Positions 1 through 7,153 are shown, counted from the first letter of the stretch. The stretch: DNA of 9,480 bases from an uncultured Caulobacteraceae bacterium (GCA_903884915.1 CAISGS010000383.1:1-9480), one strand, 5' to 3'. Made by a program: numbers and translations. The notes: a model not told the origin generated them from the letters alone.

Positions 1-117
1 GACAATGAAATCTTTGCCGGCTGGGTCGATAAGATGAAGCAGCGGTTTCGCGATCGCGCACCGCCGGTGACGTCTCGAACGGCGAAAACTGCAGCACCGG
101 CTCGCCCCGCCGCTTAG
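1..117 (+). CDS. C-terminal end of an unrecognised protein (5' truncated by window)
   Basis: The frame starting at base 1 is open for 38 codons and ends at a TAG at 115-117. The visible tail reads DNEIFAGWVDKMKQRF and then becomes rich in Arg, Pro, Ala and Thr, which suggests a short amphipathic helix followed by a disordered basic tail. I do not recognise the family from this fragment. It converges on fliP: its stop codon is separated from the fliP stop codon by a single base, and no hairpin terminator is visible between them. The only support for a real gene is the clean open frame running in from the window edge, the tight tail-to-tail packing and the lack of a competing gene here. Confidence 0.55.
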   Translation, partial: DNEIFAGWVDKMKQRFRDRAPPVTSRTAKTAAPARPAA

Positions 118-118
118 C

Positions 119-901
119 CTATCCCGGAGGCGGTACTCTGCCCTGATGGAAGCTCTCGACCAGAGATCCACAGACCAGTCCCCACCCATCCACCAACACA
201 AAGAAGATCAATTTGAACGGCAGCGATACGACCGCTGGCGGCAACATCATCATGCCCATACTCATCAAGATACTGGCAACCACCAGATCGATCACCAAGA
301 ACGGGATGAACAGCAGGAAGCCGATCTCGAAGGCACGCTTCAACTCGCTGATCATGAAGGCGGGCGTCAGCACGTGCAAAGGCGTGTCGGCGCGGGTCTC
401 AGGCTTGTCGATCTTGGACAGGCGAATGAACAGGCCAAGGTCTTTGTCGTCGACCTGACTGAGCATGAAGGTCTTGACCGGGGTTGATGAGGCATCAAAG
501 GCATCGGTCAGCGACATCTGCTGATCCATCAAGGGCTTGATGCCGGCCTCGTAAGCCGCCTCATAGGTGGGGGCCATAACAATGGCGGTTAGGAACAGCG
601 CCAAGCTGACAATCACAGCATTGGGCGGGCTCTGCTGCAGGCCCATCGCCGTCCGGAGCAGCGACAGGACCACCACGATCCGAACAAAGGCCGTGGTCAT
701 GATGACGATGGACGGCGCCAGTGACAGGACGGTCATCAGACCGATCAACTGCACCACGCGCTCGGTCAGGCCTGCGCCACTGCCAAGATTGATGTTCAAG
801 GCCTGTGCGGCAGCGATGGCCGGTGCGGCCACCGAGGCGAGGGTGGTCAGAAGCGCAATGAGGCCAATGCGCTGAAGGCTGAAGCTGGGATCGGGACGCA
901 T
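119..901 (-). CDS. fliP: Flagellar export gate protein FliP
   Basis: FliP is the core subunit (five copies) of the FliPQR export gate of the flagellar type III secretion system, in the inner membrane at the centre of the MS ring. The 260-residue length is normal. Residues 1-34 look like a cleavable signal peptide ending AAAQA, as in other FliP proteins. The family signature spans about residues 58-93, including LSLAPSIVIMTTAFVR and SLLRTAMGLQQSPPN. A second signature, ISELKRAFEIGFLLFIPFLV, lies near residues 183-202, followed by hydrophobic helices with MSMGMMMLPP. The start ATG (complement of 899-901) shares one base with the fliO stop codon (TGATG), so translation is probably coupled to fliO. 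It should be read from the fliO promoter in the divergent gap, and its partners fliQ and fliR lie about 1.8 kb away on the other strand. Confidence 0.97.
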   Translation of the reverse strand: MRPDPSFSLQRIGLIALLTTLASVAAPAIAAAQALNINLGSGAGLTERVVQLIGLMTVLSLAPSIVIMTTAFVRIVVVLSLLRTAMGLQQSPPNAVIVSLALFLTAIVMAPTYEAAYEAGIKPLMDQQMSLTDAFDASSTPVKTFMLSQVDDKDLGLFIRLSKIDKPETRADTPLHVLTPAFMISELKRAFEIGFLLFIPFLVIDLVVASILMSMGMMMLPPAVVSLPFKLIFFVLVDGWGLVCGSLVESFHQGRVPPPG

Positions 902-1230
902 CAGGCCGCAGGCTCCGTCTGGTCAGGCGTTGAAGGGGGGAGGGGAGCGGGTCCCGTCGGATGCTCCACCAAGATCTTGCCGTCGCCGAGCAGCAACAGC
1001 TTTTCTTCTTGATCGACGCGGATCAGGACGAGGCGACGGGTTGGATCGAGCATCAGGCTCTCAATCACAGCCAACCGCTTTGGCGCGGACTTCATAAATT
1101 GCAGCCGAGCCAGGGTATCAGGACCAAACCGGCGCATGCCGACAGCGGCGAGGCCGAGGAGGCCCAGCGTCACCGCGAGGGCCAGTAACATACGGATGAT
1201 CTCAACCATGGACTTGACCTGATCCGACAT
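901..1230 (-). CDS. fliO: Flagellar biosynthesis protein FliO
   Basis: FliO is a small bitopic membrane protein that stabilises FliP and helps assemble the FliPQR gate; it is not retained in the finished export apparatus. The 109-residue product has one membrane segment at about residues 9-31 (IIRMLLALAVTLGLLGLAAV), then a basic stretch MRRFGP and a cytoplasmic domain of FliO type with RLVLIRVDQEEKLLLLG. The Pro-rich tail (PAPLPPSTPDQ) looks disordered. Sequence is weakly conserved in this family, so the call rests on this topology plus the one-base overlap with fliP. The start at 1230 lacks an obvious ribosome-binding site. An alternative ATG at 1209 (MVEIIRM) has AGGTC upstream and would still keep the whole membrane segment, giving 102 residues. 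Confidence 0.9.
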   Translation of the reverse strand: MSDQVKSMVEIIRMLLALAVTLGLLGLAAVGMRRFGPDTLARLQFMKSAPKRLAVIESLMLDPTRRLVLIRVDQEEKLLLLGDGKILVEHPTGPAPLPPSTPDQTEPAA

Positions 1231-1237
1231 GATGAAC

Positions 1238-1253
1238 CGGCCACGAATGGCCG
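1238..1253. other. Perfect hairpin in the fliO leader
   Basis: CGGCCA-CGAA-TGGCCG forms a 6-bp stem closed by a four-base loop. It ends 7 bases before the fliO start codon at 1230 and would lie in the 5' end of the fliO-fliP transcript if the promoter called at 1256-1283 is used. It has no U tract, so it is not a terminator. It could affect translation or mRNA stability, or be a protein-binding palindrome. The structure is seen; any role is inference. Confidence 0.4.
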
Positions 1254-1255
1254 TT

Positions 1256-1283
1256 GAGCTAGGATTTGAACCAAGCTGATTAA
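1256..1283 (-). promoter_or_regulatory. Candidate fliO-fliP promoter
   Basis: Read on the minus strand, TTAATC (1283-1278) is followed after 14 bases by CCTAGCTC (1263-1256). This resembles the Caulobacter housekeeping pattern of a TTGAC-type -35, a 10-14 base spacer and GCTANAWC. The -35 lies inside the CtrA box, as expected for a CtrA-activated class II flagellar promoter. Predicted transcription would begin near 1250, giving a leader of about 20 bases before fliO. Confidence 0.5.
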
Positions 1284-1294
1284 CGCCTGATTAA
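1280..1294. promoter_or_regulatory. CtrA-binding box TTAA-N7-TTAA in the fliO/flgB divergent gap
   Basis: The bases TTAA (1280-1283), seven bases, TTAA (1291-1294) match the full CtrA consensus exactly, with CC after the second half as in the common TTAACC form. On the minus strand the same bases are part of a direct repeat TTAATCAG-GCG-TTAATCAG. CtrA is the master cell-cycle response regulator of Caulobacterales and activates early (class II) flagellar operons. The box sits between divergent fliO and flgB and could serve both. Function is inferred from motif and context. Confidence 0.8.
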
Positions 1295-1317
1295 CCCTGT
1301 TCGTTCATCTTTTGCCA

Positions 1318-1752
1318 ATGGACATCAACGGAATTCCCTTATTTTCGATATTAAAGAGCCGCTTGGGATACCTGTCCCAACGGCAAACCTTGATTTCGCA
1401 AAATGTCGCGAACGTCAATTCGCCGGGATTTGTCGGAAAAGATCTAAAACCCTTTGTAATTCCAGATAAAAGTTCGACCGCTGGCCGTCTTCAGTTGACA
1501 GGTGCCAATGCCGCGGCTGGACCTGCCCGAACCGATGCTGGCCACATGCAAGGCACGGTTCCGAACACGGGTGGTCAAGGTAAGCCTCAGAATGCCCCTG
1601 ATTCTGAGACCCGACTCGATGGCAACAAGGTCGTGTTGGAAGAGCAGATGATGAAGATGACCGATGCGCGCATGAACTATGACGCCGCGGTGACCTTCTA
1701 TCAAAAGTCCCTTGGGCTTCTTCGGATGGCCGCTAAGGCCCCCGGACGGTGA
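1318..1752 (+). CDS. flgB: Flagellar proximal rod protein FlgB
   Basis: FlgB is a subunit of the proximal rod that joins the FliE/MS-ring/export-gate complex to the rest of the drive shaft; it is exported by the flagellar type III system without a signal peptide. The N-terminal rod motif is at about residues 20-40 (QRQTLISQNVANVNSPGF), and the C-terminal helix has EEQMMKMTDARMNYDAAVTF, both typical. The Gly/Ala/Pro-rich middle (about residues 60-100) is the variable domain. The ATG at 1318 gives 144 residues. An in-frame TTG at 1312 would add two residues but has no support. There is no Shine-Dalgarno sequence, and the CtrA box ends only 23 bases upstream, so the message may be leaderless. 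flgC follows after 20 bases. Confidence 0.95.
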   Translation: MDINGIPLFSILKSRLGYLSQRQTLISQNVANVNSPGFVGKDLKPFVIPDKSSTAGRLQLTGANAAAGPARTDAGHMQGTVPNTGGQGKPQNAPDSETRLDGNKVVLEEQMMKMTDARMNYDAAVTFYQKSLGLLRMAAKAPGR

Positions 1753-1772
1753 TGGGTAGGAGAGGTTAGGCC

Positions 1773-2204
1773 ATGGCTGATTCCAAATTCCCTTTGACCT
1801 CGACCGGAGCAGCCATGGCCGTGGCGACCTCTGCCTTACGTGCTCAGCAGGCGCGGATGCGGATTATCGCCGAGAACCTGGCCAATGCGGATTCCACGTC
1901 CAAGACGGCGGGGGGTGACCCCTATCAACGTCAGATTCCGGTCTTTCAGCCCCAGCGCCTCTCTAATGGTATTCAAGGCGTTCAGATGAACAAGGTCGAG
2001 CCCGACAAGAGTGACTTCAAGTCGGAATATGACCCCAGTCATCCCTCAGCCGACGCCAAGGGCTATGTCAAAATGCCGAACGTCGATCCCTTGGTCGAGG
2101 CCATGGATATGCGAGAGGCCCAACGCGCCTATGAAGCCAATCTCAATGTGATCGAAACAGCGCGGGCGATGCAGTCACGTACGCTCGATCTTCTGCGCAA
2201 ATAG
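1773..2204 (+). CDS. flgC: Flagellar proximal rod protein FlgC
   Basis: FlgC is another proximal rod subunit, exported through the flagellar gate and packed around FlgB and FliE. The 143-residue product has the N-terminal rod motif (RIIAENLANADST, residues about 29-41), a PYQRQIPVF strand, and the C-terminal basal-body domain with PLVEAMDMREAQRAYEAN followed by LNVIETARAMQSRTLDLL, which closely follows the family pattern. The start at 1773 is preceded by AGGAGAGG (1758-1765), a good ribosome-binding site at a slightly long distance. It is the second gene of flgB-flgC-fliE; the fliE start codon lies 14 bases beyond its stop. Length and motifs are ordinary. Confidence 0.97.
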   Translation: MADSKFPLTSTGAAMAVATSALRAQQARMRIIAENLANADSTSKTAGGDPYQRQIPVFQPQRLSNGIQGVQMNKVEPDKSDFKSEYDPSHPSADAKGYVKMPNVDPLVEAMDMREAQRAYEANLNVIETARAMQSRTLDLLRK

Positions 2205-2218
2205 ACGAGGACAAATAG

Positions 2219-2542
2219 ATGGTCGCTCCCCTAATTGCTGCAAAGGCCTACGCGGCCGCTCAATCCCAAGCGGGAAAAGGCTTGGGCGGAATGGGTGGCG
2301 ATGCCGCTGCGGGCCTAACCGGCGGCGGCGGGTTCGGCGATATGGTCAAAAACGCCATGAACGAGGTGATGCAATCCTCTCGTCATGCCGAAACCCAAAT
2401 GAAGGCGCAGGTTCAAGGCAAGGCGGAGCTGCTGGACGTCGTCACCGCCATCTCCTCTGCGGAAGCCAGTCTGGAGACCGTCATGGCCGTTCGCGATCAG
2501 GTCATCTCAGCCTATCAAGAAATCATGCGGATGCCGATCTAA
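2219..2542 (+). CDS. fliE: Flagellar hook-basal body adapter FliE
   Basis: FliE links the MS ring and FliPQR gate to the first rod subunits and is one of the first substrates exported. The 107-residue product has a flexible Gly/Ala-rich N-terminal half and a conserved helical C-terminal half: [18 protein letters not shown], then [17 protein letters not shown] at the very end, the hallmark of the family. The start at 2219 has GAGG at 2207-2210 with 8 bases of spacing. It ends the flgB operon; a 112-base gap with a new promoter separates it from fliQ. Confidence 0.97.
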   Translation: MVAPLIAAKAYAAAQSQAGKGLGGMGGDAAAGLTGGGGFGDMVKNAMNEVMQSSRHAETQMKAQVQGKAELLDVVTAISSAEASLETVMAVRDQVISAYQEIMRMPI

Positions 2543-2567
2543 CGCCTTTAAACGCAAGGGTTTGGCG
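2543..2567 (+). terminator. Weak hairpin after fliE
   Basis: CGCC (2543-2546) and AAAC (2550-2553) can pair with GTTT (2560-2563) and GGCG (2564-2567), with a TTT bulge and a six-base loop. It starts one base after the fliE stop codon. There is no run of T directly behind it (CGATTTCAAGTTT follows), so it may only weaken transcription or protect the 3' end before the fliQ promoter. Confidence 0.25.
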
Positions 2568-2572
2568 CGATT

Positions 2573-2615
2573 TCAAGTTTCTATTAACCCTGTTTGGTCC
2601 GGGCCTGACTAAGGG
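2573..2615 (+). promoter_or_regulatory. fliQ promoter region with near-perfect CtrA box
   Basis: TCAA (2573-2576), seven bases, TTAACC (2584-2589) match the CtrA consensus TTAA-N7-TTAA at seven of eight positions. The half-site and its flank (ATTAACCCTGTT) are identical to the flgB box at 1290-1301. ACTAAGGG at 2608-2615 is a plausible though poor -10, so transcription would start near 2620 and leave a leader of about 35 bases before fliQ. A CtrA site in the fliQ promoter is established in Caulobacter crescentus; here it is inferred from the motif. Confidence 0.7.
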
Positions 2616-2654
2616 TAAGATAGGCTTGGTTTTATGAGTCGAAAGGTCACCTCT

Positions 2655-2918
2655 ATGAACGGCAATGAAGTGATCGACGTGGCGCGCGATGCCATCTGGC
2701 TCGCCATTGGCATGTCGGCACCGATCATGATTGTCGGTCTGGTGGTTGGTATCGCCATCGGTCTGTTTCAGGCCCTGACCCAGATTCAAGAAGCGACCCT
2801 CGTCTTTGCCCCCAAGATCCTAGCAATCTTTGTCGCCATGCTGCTGTTCTTGCCGTTCATGGGCGCGCTGATGGGGGACTTCATGCGCAAGATCGCCGCT
2901 AGAATCGCCGGGATGTAG
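2655..2918 (+). CDS. fliQ: Flagellar export gate protein FliQ
   Basis: FliQ (four copies) completes the FliPQR gate in the inner membrane. From the ATG at 2655 the product is 87 residues, matching the family's usual 87-90. It has two membrane helices, at about residues 13-35 and 50-72, separated by the conserved loop LFQALTQIQEATLVFAPKI. AAAGG at 2642-2646 is spaced 8 bases from this ATG, which decides the start. An upstream in-frame ATG at 2634 would add seven residues absent from usual FliQ proteins. It is the first gene of fliQ-fliR-flhB; the fliR start codon lies 3 bases after its stop, so translation is probably coupled. Confidence 0.96.
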   Translation: MNGNEVIDVARDAIWLAIGMSAPIMIVGLVVGIAIGLFQALTQIQEATLVFAPKILAIFVAMLLFLPFMGALMGDFMRKIAARIAGM

Positions 2919-2921
2919 CGC

Positions 2922-3677
2922 TTGGAAAGCTACGCCACCGCCCAACAGGTCTATGTGGCCGGTCTGGTCTTTGCGCGCGTCGCGTCAATGATCATGCTGA
3001 TGCCCGGGCTGGGCGAGGCATCGGTTTCCCCGCGGATCCGTCTATCCTTTGCGCTCGTGACGGCCATGTGCGTGGCTCCGATCGCCGCACCGCACCTTCC
3101 GCCCCTATCGACCACGGTCGGCGGTCTGACGGGACACGTCCTCAAAGAGGTGATTATCGGCCTGATGATGGGCGCGATCTTGCGTCTGTTCATGTCGTCC
3201 TTGGCCACTGCGGGCGAGATCATCTCGATCCAGACCACCTTGGCCTTCGCCCAGACGGCCAATCCGATGCAGGCCCAGCCAGGCACCTCGGTGACCTCAT
3301 TCTTGAGTGTGACGGGACTGACCTTAATCTTTGCAACCAATCTGCATCATCAGTTCCTGACGGCGATGGTCCATTCCTACAGCCTGTTCGAGCCCACGCG
3401 AGATGTGCCGATGGGTGATGCGGTCAAGCTGGCGATCAACACGGTCAGTCAGTCCATCGCGTTGGGAGTCCAACTCTCGGCCCCCGTGATCGTCTTTTCC
3501 TTGGTGTTCAACATTGCCACCGGCCTGATCGGTCGGGTTATGCCCCAGTTCCAAATCTTCTTCGTCGCCACGCCCCTCAGCGTGTTGATGGGCCTGTCCC
3601 TGCTCGCCTTAAGCATCAGCTTAATCGGGCTGGTGTGGATCTCGCGATATGAAGCCTTCCTGCATGTGTTTCTCTAG
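2922..3677 (+). CDS. fliR: Flagellar export gate protein FliR
   Basis: FliR (one copy) joins FliP5 and FliQ4 in the export gate. The 251-residue product is of normal length and hydrophobic throughout, with about six membrane stretches. Typical features are VFARVASMIMLMPGLGEASV with RIRLSFAL near the N-terminus, KEVIIGLMMGAILRLF around residues 76-91, and the Gln/Thr-rich segment GEIISIQTTLAFAQTANPMQ around residues 98-117. The initiation codon is TTG at 2922: it keeps the first helix intact, and the next candidate, ATG within SMIM, would cut into it. Only a weak GGGAT lies upstream, consistent with translational coupling to fliQ. flhB begins 12 bases after the stop. Confidence 0.95.
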   Translation: MESYATAQQVYVAGLVFARVASMIMLMPGLGEASVSPRIRLSFALVTAMCVAPIAAPHLPPLSTTVGGLTGHVLKEVIIGLMMGAILRLFMSSLATAGEIISIQTTLAFAQTANPMQAQPGTSVTSFLSVTGLTLIFATNLHHQFLTAMVHSYSLFEPTRDVPMGDAVKLAINTVSQSIALGVQLSAPVIVFSLVFNIATGLIGRVMPQFQIFFVATPLSVLMGLSLLALSISLIGLVWISRYEAFLHVFL

Positions 3678-3689
3678 AAGCGCGGCAGC

Positions 3690-4778
3690 ATGGCAGAGGA
3701 TCCCGAGTCCCAAACAGAAGAACCGTCCGACCGAAAACTTAGTCAGGCGCGGGAAAAGGGTGATGTCGTCAAATCGATGGACATCCCTCAAGCTGCAACC
3801 CTCGCCGCCATAACGGCAACCATCGCTTGGGCGGGCGGCTGGATGATGCAGTCCATCGCCACCTCGATGCTGCCCTTCTTGGCCCATCCCGATCAGATTG
3901 ATCTGAGCGGCCACGGCACGATCAATGTCATGAAGACGGTCATGGGGTCGATCCTGCCGGTCTTGGGTACGATCTTCGCGGTGACGGCCATCGCCGGTGT
4001 CGCGGGCAATGTCCTGCAGACCGGTTTTATGTTTACGCCGTCCAAGCTGTTTGAGGGGGGGCTGTCCAAGCTCAATCCGATGGAGGGGTTCAAACGCCTC
4101 TTCGGGATGGATGCCTTCATCCAATTTACCAAGTCTCTGTTTAAGGTCGTCATTCTTGCGATCATCGCCTGGTGGATATTAGAGCCCCACGCCATGCAGA
4201 TCACGCAACTGGCTGAGTTGGCACCGGCCGCCATCATTCCCCTGACATGGGACATTACTAAGGGTCTGCTCTATGCGGTGCTGATCATGCTGACCTTTGG
4301 GGCGGGGCTTGATTGGTTCATCCAGCGCCAGCGGTTCATGAAGCGCATGCGGATGAGCAAGCAGGAAATTAAGGACGAGAACAAGCAGTCTGAAGGCGAC
4401 CCCCAGATTAAGGCCCGCCTGCGCCAGATCCGAATGCAGCGCGCCCGTCGCCGGATGATGTCGGATGTGGCCAAGGCGACCGTGGTGGTCATGAACCCGA
4501 CCCACTATGCCGTCGCCTTACGTTATGAGCCCGGCGTAACAGCCGTCCCAATGTGCGTGGCCAAGGGTATGGACCTTCTGGCCTTGAAAATCCGGGAAAT
4601 TGCCGAAGAGGCGGGTGTGCCGGTCATCGAAGACCCACCACTGGCCCGCGCCCTCTTCGCCACGGTCGATATTGATGAGACCATTCCCAAGGAACAGTAT
4701 GAGGCGGTGGCCAAGGTCATCGGCTTCATCATGGGCAAGAAACAGGCCCGCAGTCGCGCCCGCACCTCGCCGCGTTAA
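3690..4778 (+). CDS. flhB: Flagellar export gate switch protein FlhB
   Basis: FlhB sits beside the FliPQR gate and switches export from rod/hook to filament proteins. The 362-residue product starts with the typical acidic, soluble segment (AEDPESQTEEPSDRKLSQAREKGDV), has four membrane helices between about residues 33 and 215, a charged linker (RMRMSKQEIKDENKQSEGDP) and the cytoplasmic autocleavage domain. The cleavage motif NPTH is at residues 269-272, the same numbering as in Salmonella FlhB, with YAVALRYEPG after it. All key residues are present, so self-cleavage is expected. The basic C-terminal tail (KKQARSRARTSPR) is family-variable. It is the last gene of the fliQ operon. Confidence 0.97.
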   Translation: MAEDPESQTEEPSDRKLSQAREKGDVVKSMDIPQAATLAAITATIAWAGGWMMQSIATSMLPFLAHPDQIDLSGHGTINVMKTVMGSILPVLGTIFAVTAIAGVAGNVLQTGFMFTPSKLFEGGLSKLNPMEGFKRLFGMDAFIQFTKSLFKVVILAIIAWWILEPHAMQITQLAELAPAAIIPLTWDITKGLLYAVLIMLTFGAGLDWFIQRQRFMKRMRMSKQEIKDENKQSEGDPQIKARLRQIRMQRARRRMMSDVAKATVVVMNPTHYAVALRYEPGVTAVPMCVAKGMDLLALKIREIAEEAGVPVIEDPPLARALFATVDIDETIPKEQYEAVAKVIGFIMGKKQARSRARTSPR

Positions 4779-4820
4779 GTCGCATTTTATCCGTCGGTCT
4801 TAATCAGATGACTACGCACT

Positions 4821-4860
4821 GGCCCTATCTATTTCCCAGATAGTCTAGAAAATGAGGGCC
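4821..4860 (+). other. Nested inverted repeats between flhB and cckA
   Basis: The 140-base gap between flhB and cckA holds an outer pair GGCCCT (4821-4826) / AGGGCC (4855-4860) and an inner pair CTATCT (4825-4830) / AGATAG (4838-4843) with a seven-base loop; the two share two bases on the left. There is no T run, so this is not a clear intrinsic terminator, and flhB transcription may run into cckA. No convincing -35/-10 pair for cckA was found. A GAATC (CcrM-type GANTC) site lies at 4862-4866. Confidence 0.3.
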
Positions 4861-4918
4861 TGAATCCGTCAGCCACGCGCCTGAAGGATCAATTCGGGCA
4901 GAAGGATAAGCGCTTTCG

Positions 4919-7090
4919 ATGGATAGGACGCCGCGCCATTCGGTCAGCCATCGGCAGGTTAAGCCCGCAAAACCATCGCGCCTTGTGCCGATCTCGGCGG
5001 GACTTTGCTTTTTGGGTGCCGTTGCCTTCGCCGCCTATCCAGCGATCAGGGCCGGGGCTTCAAGCCTCGGAGGCATATTGCTTCTGGTTGGTCTGGCCGG
5101 GGTTGTTTCCATCGGTTTCTTTGCCTTTTCGGGCCATCCGACAGGCTCTGGCCAAAGCGAAGACACCAGCGAGGCGGAGGTTCGCGAAACGCTGGTCCAT
5201 GCTCTGAATGAACCGGCCGCAGTCGCCGCTGACGATGGCCGCATCTTGGCCGCCAATCCGGCTTGGCGCTTGATTTTAGGGCAAGGCACGCGCTTGCCCA
5301 AGGCCGGTAAGGATGCCTCTAGCCTATTCACCGCCCTGACCGCAGCGCGGCGCGGTGAGGTGGGGTCAGCTCAGGTTCGCGCCGATGGCGAAGATCACCC
5401 GGTTCAGGTCTCGACCCTTGCGGCCTCAGCCAAGGGGCGGCGGTCCTATCTCATTCGCATGACCGGACTGGGCGTGGCCGAACCGCGTCGTCTTTCGGGA
5501 CCGCAGGGACAGCTGAGCGATGCCAGCCTCGACATCCCGGCCTTGCCCGCGCCTTCGCTCGATCAGGCTGTTGGGCGTTATGAGGGACCCGTGACGCTTG
5601 ATGCCTTTGCCTCTGCAGCGCCCTTTGGCGCGGCCCTGCTCGACGGCGCCGACCCCTTGAACGCGCAGATCCTTCAGACCAATGCCGCCTTCAGCGCCAT
5701 TACCGGAGCCCCGTCCGAGGGCACCTGTTTTGGCGACCTGATCGAGCCAAGCTCACGCGCGGAGGCCCAGCAGCGGATCGCGGCGGGGCAGGCCGGTCCG
5801 GTGGAGGTTCGCCTGACCGCCAATCCCAACGGTATCGCCCACCTCTATCTGACCAGGGCCGATGGGCGGATCATTGCCTATCTGATGGATGTGTCCGAGC
5901 AAAAGCAGGTCGAGCTTCAACTGTCACAGTCGCAAAAGATGCAGGCCATTGGTCAGTTGGCGGGCGGCGTCGCGCACGACTTTAACAATCTGCTCACCGC
6001 CATCCAGTTGCGGTTGGATGAACTTCTCCATCGTCATCCTGTGGGCGATCCGTCCTATGAGGGCCTGACCGAGATCCGCCAGACCGGCGTGCGGGCGGCC
6101 GATCTGGTGCGCAAACTGTTGGCCTTCTCGCGCAAGCAAACGGTTCAGCGCGAAATTCTCGATCTTGGCGAACTGATCAGCGAGTTTTCGGTCCTCTTGC
6201 GCCGCCTGCTGCGCGAGGACGTCAAGCTCGAGACCGACTATGGCCGCAACCTGCCGATGGTGCGAGCTGACAAGAGCCAGCTGGAAACGGCGGTCATGAA
6301 CCTTGCGGTCAATGCGCGTGATGCCGTCCGCGCCCAAGGCGGCGGCGTCGTCAGCATCCGAACCGCGCGCCTCAGCGCCAGCGAAGCCCGGGGTTTGGGC
6401 TATGCGCCAGATCGGCCGTCCACGGCAGAGGTCGCGATGATCGAGGTTTCGGACAACGGCCCCGGCATTCCGCCTCTGGTCCTGTCCAAAATCTTCGATC
6501 CTTTCTTTACCACCAAGCCGGTAGGAGAGGGCACGGGCCTCGGGTTGGCGACCGTCTATGGGATCGTCAAACAGGCTGATGGCTGGATTCACGTCGACAG
6601 TGGGCTCGGCCGAGGCGCGACCTTCCGCATCTTCTTGCCGGTCTACGTCCCTGCCGCCGGTGCTCCTGCCCATGCCCCGGCGGCTGCCAAGCCCAAGCCT
6701 GTTGCCCGCGACCTTTCGGGCGCTGGGCGTATCCTGTTTGTCGAAGACGAGGATGCCGTGCGCAGCGTTGCCGCCCGTCTGCTTCGCGCGCGAGGCTATG
6801 AGGTCATCGAGGCCTGTGATGGCGAGGAGGCCTTGCTCTTGGCCGAGGAGCATGCCGGAACCATCGATCTCTTGATCAGCGACGTGATCATGCCTGGCAT
6901 TGATGGCCCGACCCTCTTAAAGAAAGCGCGACCCTATCTTGGCTCAGCGCCCGTCATGTTTATCTCTGGCTATGCCGAGGCCGAGTTCTCAGACCTGCTC
7001 GAAGGCGAGACCGGCGTGACATTTTTACCCAAGCCACTGGATATCAAGGCCTTGGCCGAACGGGTTAAGCAACAACTGCAAGCCACCTAA
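4919..7090 (+). CDS. cckA: Cell-cycle hybrid sensor histidine kinase CckA
   Basis: CckA phosphorylates ChpT and, through it, CtrA and CpdR; as a phosphatase it drains the pathway. In this 723-residue protein two membrane helices lie at about 22-43 and 49-71, and two PAS-like domains at about 90-180 and 225-330. The dimerisation/phosphoacceptor helix has [13 protein letters not shown] with His353. The ATPase domain has Asn465 (NARDAV), DNGPGIP from Asp512, FDPFFTTK from 526 and [11 protein letters not shown] from 538. A receiver domain at 604-723 has acidic residues 609-612, Asp655 ([10 protein letters not shown]), Ser683 and Lys705. His353 and Asp655 correspond to His322 and Asp623 of C. crescentus CckA, so this one is about 30 residues longer at the N-terminal side. 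AAGGA at 4902-4906 is 12 bases from the ATG. The signature and position after flhB make the assignment strong. Confidence 0.93.
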   Translation: MDRTPRHSVSHRQVKPAKPSRLVPISAGLCFLGAVAFAAYPAIRAGASSLGGILLLVGLAGVVSIGFFAFSGHPTGSGQSEDTSEAEVRETLVHALNEPAAVAADDGRILAANPAWRLILGQGTRLPKAGKDASSLFTALTAARRGEVGSAQVRADGEDHPVQVSTLAASAKGRRSYLIRMTGLGVAEPRRLSGPQGQLSDASLDIPALPAPSLDQAVGRYEGPVTLDAFASAAPFGAALLDGADPLNAQILQTNAAFSAITGAPSEGTCFGDLIEPSSRAEAQQRIAAGQAGPVEVRLTANPNGIAHLYLTRADGRIIAYLMDVSEQKQVELQLSQSQKMQAIGQLAGGVAHDFNNLLTAIQLRLDELLHRHPVGDPSYEGLTEIRQTGVRAADLVRKLLAFSRKQTVQREILDLGELISEFSVLLRRLLREDVKLETDYGRNLPMVRADKSQLETAVMNLAVNARDAVRAQGGGVVSIRTARLSASEARGLGYAPDRPSTAEVAMIEVSDNGPGIPPLVLSKIFDPFFTTKPVGEGTGLGLATVYGIVKQADGWIHVDSGLGRGATFRIFLPVYVPAAGAPAHAPAAAKPKPVARDLSGAGRILFVEDEDAVRSVAARLLRARGYEVIEACDGEEALLLAEEHAGTIDLLISDVIMPGIDGPTLLKKARPYLGSAPVMFISGYAEAEFSDLLEGETGVTFLPKPLDIKALAERVKQQLQAT

Positions 7091-7153
7091 GACTTTGGGC
7101 ACCATTTGCGCTAACCCCATCCAGAAATTGGTGTAGACAGCGCACGAACGACG

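Noticed and set aside
3621..4124. 167-codon minus-strand frame across fliR/flhB
   Set aside because: It is antisense to two well-supported flagellar genes, with a low-complexity Arg/Asp/His-rich product.
2636..4866. GANTC (CcrM methylation) sites at 2636-2640 in the fliQ leader and 4862-4866 before cckA
   Set aside because: GANTC also occurs in coding DNA of this window at what looks like a chance rate, so these two cannot be called regulatory on position alone.
5924..6853. Long (309-codon) open frame antisense to cckA
   Set aside because: It lies wholly opposite the kinase domain, has a composition rich in Gln, Arg and Gly expected from reading a G+C-rich gene backwards, and shows no recognisable domain or ribosome-binding site.
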